From contig JAMXSV010000018.1 of assembly GCA_027559495.1 (NCBI GenBank), positions 62,001 to 126,000 of the forward strand: a DNA stretch of 64,000 bases, written 5' to 3'. A model generated the notes under the pieces. It had not been told where the DNA came from, made no database searches, and saw nothing but the letters and a program-made list of their open reading frames with translations. The position numbers and the translations under genes are program-made. Source of the stretch: Aurifilum marmelostoma. Taxonomy: Eukaryota; Ascomycota; Sordariomycetes; Diaporthales; Cryphonectriaceae. Within the stretch, counting starts at the first letter, position 1; each line of letters opens with the position of its first letter. Positions 1 through 12,184 of the stretch are shown here, one piece after another.

Positions 1-210
1 ACGTTGCTCTCTTGTGCGTCTCAAGTACATAATTGGTTCAGGTATCGGCATGGGCATGCACGACAAGACAGGGAGACAAGGAAAAGAAACCTAGAGAGGG
101 AGGGAAAGGGAAAAAAAAGGACTCGCTGATGAACACCGACTACAGCTTGCATAATAGCATCTCAGGCACTTCTCTCTCCTCTCCCTCACGCATACTTACA
201 ACATAGCAAA

Positions 211-3200
211 ATGTCAGAAATCTCAGCATCATCACTGCCGCCACCAGGACCAGCACCACAATCACTGCCACATCAATATGCTCAGGTGTCGTCCATGGAG
301 GGTATCAGGCCCAAGCCATCTCCCAAAACCGGTCAGCGATTCAACAAGGCATGCGATTCTTGCCATGTCTCCAAGGTCCGGTGTACGCCTGATCCCCAGT
401 CGCCCAGCGGCACGTGCAAGCGGTGCACCAAGAACGGTACACCCTGTGTCTTCTCTCCTGTTGGGCCTAGGAGACGACCCTTGAGGACCAAGAACGATAG
501 GATTGCCGACCTGGAGCGCCGTGTGCGGGACATGCAGCTGAAGCTCGAGAGAGAAGTTGAGAAGCGATCATCGTCAGGCACCGCTGCTCCTCGTGACGCC
601 CAAGCCCCTCCTCTCTCCAACTCCAACCAGGGGACGGCTTCCGCCTCTCGGCTCAGATCCGTCTCCGGTCTTGGCCCCGAATCAAGCTCATCTGGGTCCA
701 CCGCCACTACTGCAGCTACATCAGCGGCCCCGTCTGTCACAGGCTCTTCTGCGTCACCGCTGGGAGTGATTGCGGGCAAAAGCACCATTACAGCCTCAGC
801 TTTATCTCATGATGTCTTCCCCACCTCTTTATCATCCTCGTTCCCCTCGTCTGCATTGCGTACAATTAGTAGCAGCAACAACAACGACAACAACAAGACC
901 TCCACCTCCACCGCCAGCAGTACTGCACAAGTCGATTCTCATGTCTCAACAACAGAAGGGGAACAACGTCCACCCTCGCATTCCCCATATTCAATCACGA
1001 CGCGAGAACCTGATGTGATTGACCGAGGGCTAATAACGCAATCCCAGGCTGATCAGCTCATACGCGAGTTCCGGCTTCATATATCTGGCAATTTTCTCGG
1101 AATAAAGCTTCCCGACGAGAGTGAGTGTGAAAGCCTCCGCCATGAGAGACCAGCATTTTGGCTCAGTATCCTCGGCGCCGCTTCGGCCGGAAGTACTGAG
1201 TTCCTCAGCCTGTCGCCCGCCCTGTTTGGAGAGCTGCAGAAGATACTAGACCTGGGCATGATGTCGCCCTCTACCAAGCCGCCAGACCTGGACAACCTCC
1301 AGGCATACATGAACTACATTGGCTTCAACTACGATCACGTTTGCGCAACGGGAGTGAAGGTGGTCGAGATCTGCCACAAGACCATAAACATGTCTGTCCA
1401 GATGGCAGAGGCATCTGCTGTTCTCCACCTCCCCGAAGACTGCACCATCTCCGAGGCCGATGTGACCAGCGAGGATATACAGCTGTCGCGCGAGATCCTG
1501 CGCTGGTACTGGGCCAGCATCTCGCTGCTCGTCAAGAACCGCCAAGTCAAGAGCGGTCGCGAGTCCGTTCGGAGGCTTATTCAATTCGTGAACCCCTGCG
1601 TCCGCGTCCTGCGCACAACACAAAAGCACGAGGACATGCGCCTGATCGAGTGGATCAAACTGGTGCAGATCGCTGCTGATACAGTCTTTGCCCTCCATCA
1701 AGGCCACACAAATGAGATGGATGGCCTGACCGACGAGGCCCGCGATGCTATTCTGGACTCTTTCGAGAGGAGGAGGAAACAGTGGCTTGTAGAATGTCCT
1801 TTTGATCTCGTGAATGGTACGAACCAACATATCTCTTTCTGTTTCAATATGGGCTTCTGCTATCCTCTTTCTTCTTCTCCTTTGTATCACTACGATAATA
1901 GGCGTCCCTTCTGCTTACAAAAAGTATTAACAGAGATCATAATGCTGGAATACCACTACTACTTCTTGCTTGTGTGAGTACTTGTCATGTCCGTTCTCTG
2001 CAGAGCAAGGCCGTATGCGTTGTCTTTTATACTCGGGCGAACCTCTAGCTGACCACCCATATGTTGTCTTGTCAACTCTTCAGCTCCGAGTTCATCTATC
2101 CTGCAGGATTTGCAGACTTCAAGAATCGCAGCCAGGGCCTGCCCGTCTTGTCCACCACATCCCAGTTGAACAACAGCGCCCCCCAGTCCAGACCAGAACT
2201 TCTTCGCCCCCTACAAGATCCAGTATACTCGAAAGTGCATCCGTGCTGCCCAGTCTTGTCTCGATGTCGTGACCATCCACACCGAGTCTAACAACTTCAA
2301 TTCGAAGACACCCCCAGACATCTTCCGCCGCCTCGGCGCGTTCCCTTACAGCAGGATCTTCTATGCTCTCCGCTTTCTGCTCTTTGTTACGCATGAGATC
2401 TTCAGGACGAAAAAGTACAACATTGTCAATATCGAGAGTCTGAGGGTGGACTCGTATATCGCATCCCTCAAGAGGCGGCTCGTTGCTGCAGCTGCGGGCG
2501 GCAAGTATCGATACCCCTCGCTCTGGCTCTACGCCATGACCTCAAGAATCGAGCCATGGTATCGTGAGCTAAAGGCCCTGCTGGAGAGAGATAGGCCGGC
2601 ACCACGAGAAGCGAATCGTGGACAGTTGGCCGCCGGCGGGTCTTCGAGATCGTCTTCGTCATGCGCGGGAACCTCGCCAGATAAAGTCGATAGCGGTGCT
2701 CCGGCGGAATTGGAGCATTTCCCCTCGAACACGGACGAGAACTGGTTCAATGGTCCCATGTCGCCTCTGGTGCTCGAGCTCCCGTTCGAGTTCTTCTCAT
2801 CGCCAGACGCCTACGCCGGATCACTGCCGCCACCTCCACCACCGCCCGCCGCCACTCTCCCTGGCCCCTTCAGCAACAATGTCTTTGGAACAGCGGAACC
2901 TCCCAGTTTCAAGACCTCTTCTATCGGCTCATCAGCAGATCCAACTGCCTACCGCACATCTCACCTGCCAGTCTACAGTGATAGTACACATTCTCAGCAA
3001 ACTAGTAATATCGGCCAGACAGGCCACGCCGGCGACCTTGATGCGTATCTCGAAAATATGGACATGGATTCCTTCAACAATTTTGAATGGGATGACTTGG
3101 GCAATATCCTACCCGGCTCAGACATGTTCTTCTCACAATACCCTCGATTTATGCCCATGAGCAATGGCTCACATCAACAGCATTCACCAGGTCAACAAGA

Positions 3201-3246
3201 ACTAGGTGTCAATGGCGGAGGACTTAGGGGTGGATCATCAACTTAA
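211..3246 (+). CDS. Zn2Cys6 fungal transcription factor (frame broken by one base)
   Basis: A nuclear DNA-binding regulator of the Gal4-type binuclear zinc cluster class; the target genes are unknown. The six cysteines fall near residues 48, 51, 58, 69, 72 and 79 (C-x2-C-x6-C-x10-C-x2-C-x6-C), followed by an arginine-rich linker and a short coiled coil (about 92-118). A Ser/Thr-rich low-complexity stretch then leads into a helical middle-homology-like region and a proline-rich, acidic tail that could activate transcription. Proposed exons are 211-1816, 1934-1973 and 2084-3246. Exon 3 reads well in one frame up to a run of six C at 2179-2184 and equally well in the next frame after it; with five C the product would be about 935 residues. 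An alternative is a longer intron 2 (1974-2186) that skips the shift but loses about 34 plausible residues. The class is certain; the exon 3 model is less so. Confidence 0.85.
2179..2184 (+). other. C6 run at a frame break in the transcription factor gene
   Basis: Upstream codons read in the frame of position 2085 and downstream codons in the frame of position 2269. Dropping one C joins the two into one continuous protein segment. This is either an assembly homopolymer error or a real frameshift. Confidence 0.6.
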
Positions 3247-3554
3247 AACTAAAGGAAACGAAGTCAGGCAAATTCGCGAGCGTGAGGAACTTGTCTAGTG
3301 TGATTAACTGCAGTAGCAATCTGGCACGAGTGATGTTCTCTACTGTGCGCGCGTGTATATATGGATGTGTGAAACATACATCGCCTTTGTTCGGATTAAG
3401 CCACACAATCAAGTTACTAGGAGATGATCACTGCATGACGAGATTTTCTCACTTGGACACGATGAACAAGAAAAAAAGAATTTCAAAAAGCTCGACTCCT
3501 TACATATGCATCAAAGGCGATGAGACAAAGGCTATGTGATGATCGTGTTGCACA
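3247..3554. other. Convergent 3' ends, no gene seen
   Basis: This is the 308 base gap between the stops of the transcription factor and the DUG2-like gene. It should hold both 3' UTRs. I see no coding signal. Confidence 0.6.
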
Positions 3555-6448
3555 TCAAAGCTTACGAAATGCTTCGCCGAAAATTTCTCTGCTCCGGATT
3601 AGATTCAACAGCCGTATGCGCTCGTTCTCCAGATGTGCCGAATCGGTTGCCTGGCCGCAGGGCAGATGGGCAACAGGGGCCCCAAATTCCTTTTCCAGGA
3701 AGCGAATGGCCGGGATGGAGCCGCCCTCCCGAATGTACAGTGGCCTTTTGCCCCTGACAGGTGGTACAGCCACTTCGTGCCTGGCCTCTGGATCGGCAAC
3801 ATCTTGAGCAGTATCTCGCTCTCGGCTGTCATACGCCTTGTCGCCAGCTTCCTCTCTGTTACCTGCTCCTGAGCCATTGGCTGGTCCAGATAGACCCCAG
3901 ACTTTGATGATTGCCTCCTCCAAGGTTTTGAAAATCTGGTTGTTTGGGTCTCCCAGCCACGGCTCGGCCTTGTTGTCGATCTTGATGGTCAGGGTGTTTT
4001 TGCTCTCGAGCTCTGCAAACTTGGCCCTCAGATACTCCTTCAGCGACGCAATAATGTCGTCAACCTGCTGATCTGGAACTATGCGGAAGGAGATGGTGGC
4101 GCTTGCGTGGCTGCTCACGACACTTTCGTCCACTCCCGAGACCTTCGTCCCGTGAATTGTGAGGTTGGGCTCGCGCCACCGTGCCATCAGGCTCGATCTG
4201 AGCTGTTGAACAGTGCCGCTTTCGGGATTGCGGCGGCTGAGGATCTTGACAATCTCCTCATACCGAGCCTCCTCATCTGGCGTCAGAGGCAGGACTGCAT
4301 CGTAAAAATGCGGAACCATGATCTTGTTTCGTGGCCCTTTGAGAGAGGTTAGGACCTGCATTAGGTCCGCAAGCGGCTCGTCCAGCATGTGGCTCCCATC
4401 CACGCCGGAGTGCAGGTCTGGATAGGCGCTGTCAACGCAGATAGTGGCGTGTAACACACCTCGCAGGCCGTATGTGAGACACGGCGTCTCGTCGTCGATC
4501 CAGTAGCTGTTTGCTAGAAGGATGTAGTCCACTTTGCCAATCAGATCCTTATTCTTCCGAATCGTTTCTCGGAAATTGCGACTGGTAGACTCCTCTTCAC
4601 CCTCGATGAGGAATATGACATCCGAATCCAGCTGCTGAGCCTGCAACAGGTCGGTCACGGCGTACAAAGCCGCCATAATGGGACCCTTATTATCACTAAC
4701 GCCACGACCATAGAGATAACCATTGATGCCCTCCATCTGGAAAGGATCCGTTACCCACTTGCTTTTGCCGTCACGATCTGCCGGTACGACATCATAGTGG
4801 CCGTAGAAGAGAATGCGCTTTCGCCGTTCGGCGGGTTCTACCTTGCCGCTGAAGACAGCGCAAACCACAGGGTTGTGCAGCTTCTCGGTAGAGAGCATAT
4901 TCACCTGTGCACCAAGCCGCTTGAAGAGATTGCACAAGAAGCTGGCACCCTGGCGGCATTCCTCAGCGAACTCAGGGCGGGCAGAAACGGTCCGGTACGA
5001 GACGAACTCCCGTAGTGATGACAGCATGGTACGCTCGCTTTCGTCCGGGTTGTCGTCAAGCTCTTCCTGTGTACCGTCCACGCGCCACACGCTAAGGTTG
5101 TTATCATTAGCACCGGTAATGTAGTAGTTGTGTCCTTGATAGGTGGTGTACGCCGACGACAGTATCTTGCCCTTGTGTGCCTGCCAACGAGAGAGACACC
5201 GATACTTCTGGCTGACCTTCTCAGAAGCCCTGGAGTGAACGGTACTGTGTCTCTGTTCATTGTTAGTCAATTCTGGCTGGGAGCCGAGGCTGCAGGCCGT
5301 ATACAAGACTAAACAACAACACTTACTGCGACCGTTCCAGTCGTGGCTGCGGACCAGAGGTTTCCCCAGGCCATCTGGAGGGACATGATGTCGCCATAGC
5401 GATCGTTGTCACCGCGGTGGTCCTTGATGACCCTCAGCTTCTGCTTGGTATCGAGGTCCCACAGCTCAATGATGCCCCTCTTCTTGCCGCTGTAGAGAAA
5501 AGAGCCGTCGATGGCGAGGTGGAAAACGGACTGGGCATCTTGTTCGCCGAGACACATGATCTCGCGATGCTCCCAAGCCTCCCATTCCTCCATGCCCTCA
5601 TATTTTTCGTCCTGTCTGATCTGCCACAGCTTGATGCGTCCCTCTCCGCCACCAGTGATCAAGACCTCTTCGTCGGGATCCACAAGCACAGTAGGACCCT
5701 TGGCGATGAACATGCAGTAGATGAAGCCAGAATGAGCACGGTTTCCGATGGAAGAACGGTAGATCTCGAGGGTCTCGTTTGCCGGGGGGATTAAAGCCTC
5801 CCTCTCGTCTCGCCTTCGAGGTGTGCTCTTGCCTCCTATGGCCTTTGAGTCGAAGAACGTGTCTATCCGCTGGTCCGGGTGGTTTGGATTGTCGTGAGGG
5901 ACACGGCGGCTGGGATCGCTCAGCTGGACCCATTGTATAGAGGTGTTTTGTGCGCCTATATAGACGGTGTCCTGCTGGGTCGAATAGGCACACGAGAAGA
6001 CGTCGCCAATATGGTCGGGCCAGTAAATTTCGTATAGACGTGCAAACGTCTTCGGGCACCACACGGAGACCAGGGCATCCCCACCACTGGATACCAAGAT
6101 GGATCTGGATGTTATCTCGGCGAGCGCAGGGGCTGAAGAAGAATTGGTGGAAGTGGTGGTGGCGGTGGTGGTCGAAGCGGGTTGGGAGGCAGAATCAGAG
6201 AGGTAGAGCCACAGAACGTGACGCTTGTGGGCTTGAAAGCGCTTGACGAGCTCGAAAGTTGCGAGCGACCATACAAAGATCTCTCCAGTATGTGTGCCGG
6301 CGAAGATGTACCTGTCGCTGACGGCGAGGGTCAGGACCGTCTCGTCATGCTTGAGCTCTTGTATGCGCTGAGGAGCGTTGAACTGATCATCGTGGGAGGG
6401 CGAGGGGCTGTTGATGCCAGCGTGGAGGGTCGACCTAAGCGAGGACAT
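3555..6448 (-). CDS. DUG2: DUG2-type WD40-M20 metallopeptidase of glutathione degradation
   Basis: In yeast, Dug2 joins Dug3 in the cytosolic complex that cleaves the gamma-glutamyl bond of glutathione. This protein has the same two-part build: an N-terminal WD40-like beta-propeller (about residues 1-420) and a C-terminal M20 peptidase fold (about 430-939). Visible M20 motifs are GHYDVVPAD, GRGVSDNKGP and EGEEES, which carry the metal-binding His and Asp and the catalytic Glu. Exon 1 is 6448-5327 and exon 2 is 5252-3555. The 74 base intron has a GTAAGT donor and a TGACTAAC branch point, and both junctions are phase 0. The product is about 939 residues, close to yeast Dug2 (878). The start is the first ATG of the open frame; a CTCCAG hexamer repeat lies just upstream in the leader. 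Confidence 0.92.
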
Positions 6449-6513
6449 GACGCAGGTAGACGCTTCCGCGTCAGTGGTGGTGATGTCGGAGTCGGTGTGG
6501 ACGATGGAATTGA

Positions 6514-6541
6514 GAGCTGGAGCTGGAGCTGGAGCTGGAGC
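6514..6541. repeat. GAGCTG hexamer microsatellite in the DUG2 leader
   Basis: About 4.7 tandem copies of GAGCTG (CTCCAG on the gene's strand) lie 66-93 bases upstream of the DUG2-like ATG. This is probably 5' UTR. Confidence 0.85.
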
Positions 6542-7155
6542 GTAGTTCGAGTTAACGAGAGTCTCGAGACCAGAGGAGGTTCGGCGTGCTTAGGTAGGAG
6601 ATGAAGAAATTGGAAAGAGTTCTTGAGATGTTTCGCTCGTCCGTAGAAGGGACAGTCATTGAGGTGAGCTGAACAGTCGGTAGTAGTTGAATATTGAGTC
6701 GCCCTTCTCCCGTCGCCCAAAAAATGACGCCACCGCCAGCTTAGGCCCACTGGACCTTCTCACATAGTAGCGGTGATGCTATGGGGGTTGAGCGTTGAGC
6801 ACAGAGCCTACCATGTTTTTTTGGGGGGGAATTCTTTTTTCTTTTTCAGGATTTCATATACAGGGGAAATGCATGCGTAGGAAAGTTAGGAGATGATAAC
6901 GCTGGCAAAGGCATTTTGTGTAAGTAATGTCCAGTTGGAGGTCAGCCGACTAGACTTTCCAGAGCATACAGTAGTGGCAGGTACTAGAATGCAACTGACC
7001 TGCTGGGCGCCCTGTGAACTAGACAGGGATAGGGAGGCGCCAGGGTCCTCTGGGGCTGAAGGTCCACTGAAGCCTTACATGCTGCAGCACTTGGTAGCTT
7101 GCCAGTTATGATCCTAGCATGATTCTTGGAGGGGCTGCCCCAGGCCCGGGCCAGG

Positions 7156-7527
7156 CTACGCCAGTGTCACGCTAAAGCCCGCTGGGGTTGGCGGAGGGGG
7201 GGTGGGGTGTAGGCTTTTTGGAGTTGGGAGGGAGGGGCGTGTCAGAGGGGGCAAAACTTCCACTAGAACGCTGCGTCGAACCACACTTGTGTCGCGTGCT
7301 CTGTCCACGGTCGTCGTCACCCTCGAAATGGCAGGAGAAAAAAGAACACCAACAGACTGACCTTCCCTGAGGTTGTGATGTTGCTGCTGTCCATACTTCC
7401 TAGCTTCCGTCTCCTGGATCCTCCTACAACCAAGACAATCCTCAGATCCTCCTGCGTCCCCAGTCTCTGAAGCCGGTGGCGTAGGAATAGGTGCCACGCC
7501 GTGTTGATGGTGGAACGAGTTCATCAT
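7156..7527 (-). CDS. Candidate small protein with a DCLGC motif, structure uncertain
   Basis: I do not recognise this gene. An ATG-ATG pair opens a 123-codon frame. The first 55 or so residues look protein-like: a proline-rich head, then EDCLGCRR and a charged helical segment. After that the translation turns into proline-rich low complexity. A GTCAGT donor-like site follows the charged segment, so the real gene may be spliced, with the open tail being intron. The CxxC context faintly recalls the DMAC1/DMO2 family of small mitochondrial membrane proteins, but the hydrophobic helix expected right after the motif is missing. It may equally be a chance open frame. Confidence 0.22.
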   Translation of the reverse strand: MMNSFHHQHGVAPIPTPPASETGDAGGSEDCLGCRRIQETEARKYGQQQHHNLREGQSVGVLFSPAISRVTTTVDRARDTSVVRRSVLVEVLPPLTRPSLPTPKSLHPTPPPPTPAGFSVTLA

Positions 7528-9554
7528 GGAAGAGCGCACACCGCGAGAGAACAACCATTCGGAAGGTGGTGTGTGTCCGAAGTCGTTGAGAGTCAATCAA
7601 CGATGGCTCGTGGAATTTGAGTCGGGCACAGATTACAAAGGGCCCAAGAAATAGAGCAAAAGAGGTGAAGGAGGGTTGGTCTCTTTTCAACTCGTCCGCC
7701 TAGACGAGGCCTCGCAGGCCATAGCTTGCTTCTTATGTTAAGCCGTCTTCGGTCGTCACAACTGCATCATCAAAACACTCATTTCGGAACGCAGCAGTTC
7801 AGGCCCAAGCTAGCTCGCCGGCAGGTTTGTTTTTTCTTCTTTCCATACATCCAATGCGGCAACCCCTGCAGGAGACCCTGAGGCAGAGACATGCATCAAA
7901 GGGCACCCAGATCGGAGAGCCAATCTCCCAAATGACGCACTGTTCCGGTCTAATGGCATCACTCAGTCCGGTCGCAATGCCCGAGTGCTACCAACCAAAT
8001 GCAGTGGTCCGAGTTGTCACTGTAAAATGCCCCTCGCGGTATCGGACATGTTGCTGACCGCCTCGACAGAGGCAAAATGAGGTTGACTGACCGCCGAGAT
8101 CAATATACTGCTCTTCCATTTCTGGTAGATGCCTTCACTGGCGAACATTCGTGCTCTCGTGGCTTTCCGTATCGGGGCTATAGCAGGTCCATTTTCGTTT
8201 ATATATCAGTACGGGTCCTCTCCACTGAGCTGCCTCTGTAGGCACTCAAGGCTTAGGCAAGTAGCATCATGTCTCACTGACGAGAGATTCACAAGGCTTG
8301 AGCAATATGCTGTTCTCTCTATCTCGGAGTGTACTGGCACCAGCCCCACCCCCCCACCCCCTTCCCGTCCCTGGGCCGAAAAGAGAGAGAAAGAGAAAAG
8401 GAGTTACATTCACGACCATCTTCTAATTTGAGTCTCAACATTCAAAAGAAAATATCTTTGTTCTCAAAATATTGCTCTAATGTGTGGGGCAGGGTTGCCT
8501 TTTGGGTCAGATTCTCTTGTGCAGGCTCGTGTGTACATACATTGTAGGCGAAACCCAGGTGGCGTGGCTGGGGAGGTTTCCCTTGGGTTTTTTTTGCTAT
8601 ATGCTGCTCCTGGAGTATCTGGGGAGTGTATATGTATTTTAAGCTGTGTCCACTAAACAGAAACAACGCAGTGAGCCATAATCCTAATCCCCAGAACATA
8701 AATCCAATATGATTTAAATTCCTCTTGGCTCTCATGTGACATGAGGTCCTGACAAACTGTCCTGGAATGGCGAGTGGTCAACCCAGAACAGCATGATAAT
8801 TTTCCCTGGTGCATGCAATGGTCTCAGCATGCCCAGGACATAACACGCTGAGCCTCCTACCTATTGGACCGAGTCTCTTACTCGTTCAGTGGTGTAGTGA
8901 ATGCAAGATTCGAAGATAAAGAGTGTTGCTTTTCCCCCTAATTCTTGCTTCAAGCATTGCACATTAATGCATGATCAAGAAGTAGTAAGTATGCTTGCTA
9001 TGTCTGTCATAAGTCTTGTCGGCCAACAGGCATTATGATAGTCTCCAGCCTGTGTGTACTATGTATTCAAGAAATGAATACGATGGTACGTGCCAGTGGA
9101 AGATCTCCTACAGGGTACAAGTCTGCCTACCCACATTTTGCGGGATAAGGCCCCAGGGGTTGGCTAGCAGGGGGGTCAAAGCCTGCACCAATTGGTGGGG
9201 ATGTCGAGGCAGGGATGGCAATTATGGTCCGCGGCAGGCTAATATCTCTCTAGATCCTGGCTACAGCGAACAAATTTCTTTGCTATTCTGAGGTCACCAC
9301 CATCCAACCATCATCATTACTTTCCTTACCCATTTCACGTCTCTGACATCCAACAATAAGCCCCACTCCCTATCACCACTGTGGTCAAAATCCCATCGCA
9401 ACGGCAGTCAGTACACCGAATACTGTGCCAACGGCCTTTAGGTTCCTCCGACCCAGTTCTCAACTGCCTGTCTTCACGTCGCTTGAGAAAGTGTGTGCAG
9501 GCTGGTCGAATCAACAACCTTCCTACCTAAAAGGCCCTCCTCTGGTCTGCCACT

Positions 9555-10199
9555 ATGGATCACACACGCGACCCTTGTCCTTGGGTCATTCTGAATGACT
9601 TTGGCGGTGCTTTCTGCATGGGGGTATGTTGACCCCACCTTCATCCATTCTACTTTGGGGCCTGCTCTGGTCTGATCTGCCGTGGCTGACCTTATCTGCC
9701 CTCACTCTCTCCAATAGGCAATCGGTGGCACGATATGGCATGGCATCAAGGGCTTCAGAAACTCTCCCTACGGCGAGCGACGGATAGGCGCCATCACCGC
9801 CGTCAAGATGCGCGCACCTGTGCTAGGTGGTAATTTTGGCGTCTGGGGTGGCCTCTTTTCCACGTTCGACTGTGCCGTCAAGGGCATCCGCAAGAAGGAG
9901 GACCCATACAATGCCATTATCGCTGGCTTCTTCACAGGTGGCTCTCTGGCCATTCGTGGAGGATACAAGGCAGCCCGGAACGGCGCCATCGGCTGTGCCG
10001 TGCTACTAGCAGTCATAGAGGGTGTGGGCATCGCCTTTTCCAAGATGATGGCCGGCAGTACCAAGCTAGAGGTAAGTCATGGCAAGAGGAGGCGTCCAAT
10101 CCGTCTCATCAATCTCTCATCATGCTAGTTCTACATCTGACATTGGCCGCGCTACAGGTACCACAAGCCCCTCCCGCGAACGACGCCGCGATTGTATGA
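9555..10199 (+). CDS. TIM17: TIM17, channel subunit of the mitochondrial TIM23 translocase
   Basis: Tim17 sits in the mitochondrial inner membrane and, with Tim23, imports presequence proteins. The sequence starts MDHTRDPCPWVILNDFGGAF, has the family's four glycine-rich membrane segments (for example GNFGVWGGLFSTFDC and GFFTGGSLAIRGG) and ends in a short proline-rich tail (VPQAPPANDAAIV). Exons are 9555-9623, 9718-10071 and 10158-10199, all joined in phase 0 with GTATGT and GTAAGT donors. The product is 154 residues, the usual Tim17 length. The tiny third exon, 13 codons plus stop, is supported by phase and by the expected tail. It converges on the asparaginase gene. Confidence 0.96.
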
Positions 10200-10557
10200 A
10201 CGAGCAGCGAGCAGCGCTGAAGTCACCGATCACAACAACAATCTCTCTACTCCGTCGAGCTACGCCCCCTTTTCCGGTTAAGGGCAAACTCTCATGTATT
10301 TTCTACAGAAACTTGGTCACAGTCTTTGCATAGATCCTTGGGGGGGGGGGCGTCGCATTATTTTTGTAACATAAACATTGGTCGCAGTCAGGTCGACAGG
10401 GCTCACGTTACGTGATGAAGAGGAATGAGCAGCGACCGCCCAGATGTCGGGCCAAGACACAATAACACCTCCGTCTCGGCGCACTCCGCCATCATATAAA
10501 TACATATATTTATTTCTCTTCACTGCTCCAGTCTAGACATCTCGCTGTCTACTATGC
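10200..10557. other. Convergent intergenic region with a G10 run
   Basis: This is the 3' UTR space of TIM17 and the asparaginase gene. A run of about ten G lies near 10340. Nothing else was seen. Confidence 0.55.
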
Positions 10558-12184
10558 TCACAAGTCTACAGAAACCATCTTTTCCGGAAGCCACGCCTTG
10601 ATGTCCTCGCACCGATTCTCTCCGTCGAAACCCAGGTGCGCCACCTCTGCGCCGTCGTGCCATACCTGGAACACGGCCTTGTCATGATCGTCAAGCCAGG
10701 CGCGGAACATGCCAGGACAGTTATGGTCCTGGATCACCTCCGACCGCGTCTCGACGACGTCACCAGTCCTGTCGTCTCTCACAACGACGCTCTCGATGCC
10801 AATCATGCCACCCTCGCCCTCGCCGGTCACCATCCAACGATCTCCCGCGCTTCGCTGCAGCTCCCCACCGGGACCTGTGACCTCAGTCAGGGCTACAGCA
10901 GAAGGAATTTCTTTCCAGCGTGCGATTGCGGCTGCGGTCCGACCAGCATTCACCCGAAGAAACGAATCGCCATTGCCAGTCCCCGAGGTTGCAAAAGATC
11001 GAGTGGTGGTCAATTTGCCCGAATGAGGAGGCTGAGGAGGCGGCGGTGGCAGCGGCCGCGACATCGTCCTCGTCATCAACGGCGAGTACATGAAGGGGGT
11101 CGGCAAACAGTCGGCCATCAAACCCTTAACTGCTCCAGCAAACTCCAAGACGGCTCCAGGCATTTGTACGAGCTCCATGCCTCTGTCCCAAAAGCCTGAT
11201 GTCGACAACCTCGTCGAGTCGCCTTTCTCCGTCCACTCCTCAGCCCAGTATCCGGCACCTGGCACAGGCGTATCCCCAATCCGACCCGTGAGCTTGTTAG
11301 TCAGGCCCCCTGTGCTTGTGGCGCAGCACACTGTTCCATCCGAGTCCAGAGCGACCGCGCCTGTGGTGCCCTGCGGCAGATACTCTTCCGCGCTCCATGT
11401 CGCGATTGTCTGAGCCCCCGTCTTCTCGCGCTCCAACGCGCGGATGTGTTCATCCCAGCGCTGCTGTGTGAAAAAGTACTCGGTTGAGGCCAACTCTAGG
11501 CCATACTGTTTTGCAAGGGCCTCGGCCACGGCACCATACACCAATGTATGGCCCTGAGCTGAGGGCGCCGAGACGTCTATGGGCTCTAAACAAGGGTCCG
11601 AGGCTGCGCTTGGCTGACCCTTGTCTCCTTTCTTTCCCCACAGGTCATCCTCACCGTGCTCGAGTATCTGGCGGGCGAGCAGGATAGGGTTCTTGACATG
11701 GCGCAGGCCCAGCACCCCGGCTGCTCTCTTGGCATAGCCCCTCGAGACCATGACGCTTGCCTCGAGCTGTTGGATGCCGTCGCGTGTGAACACAGCGCCC
11801 TTGCCAGCATTGAACAAGGGGTCGTCCTCGAGGAGGGTGACGGCATAAGTGGCAACCTCGAGAGCGGAGGGCAGGGCTGAGCTAGACGAGACTGGCGAAT
11901 CTGACTTCCTGGGCGTGAACATGTAGCCGTGCGTCTTGGCAATCTGGAGATGCAAAACAGGATCAGCTACGAGCTCCTCTGTCTGGGACTATGTTATTGT
12001 TTTTTATTCAAGGCTTGCGACTGACCATCCCGAGCAGTGACTTTCGAACGGCCTGATATCTTTCAGGGGTCAAGTTTGTCGGCTTGATATTGCCAGCCCC
12101 TCCATGGATAATCAACCTGGGCTTGATGACCTTGACTGGCGAGGGTGATTGCTGGGCGCTTTTGTACTCCATCTTGTCGGCCAT
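10558..12184 (-). CDS. Ntn-hydrolase asparaginase / isoaspartyl peptidase family protein
   Basis: This is a member of the Asparaginase_2 (T2) family, enzymes that mature by self-cleavage and hydrolyse asparagine, isoaspartyl dipeptides or glycosyl-asparagine. Exon 1 (12184-12026) encodes the start and the IIHGGAGNI motif. Exon 2 (11943-10558) carries DDPLFNAGKGAVFT, LEASVMV and the autocleavage site LPQGTTGAVALD, with the expected nucleophile Thr near residue 246, then GGLTNKLTGRIGDTPVPGAG. The 82 base intron joins in phase 0. The product is about 514 residues, longer than bacterial forms because of a linker before the Thr and a proline-rich insert (about 345-360). The exact substrate cannot be told from sequence. 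I see no signal peptide, so it is probably cytosolic. Confidence 0.9.

Larger units (their letters stand above)
6449..9554. other. 3.1 kb gene-poor region
   Basis: It holds the promoter side of the DUG2-like gene, one weak small-gene candidate on the minus strand (7156-7527) and the promoter of TIM17. The remaining open frames here are short, lack recognisable domains and look random. No repeat-element structure was seen. Confidence 0.55.
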
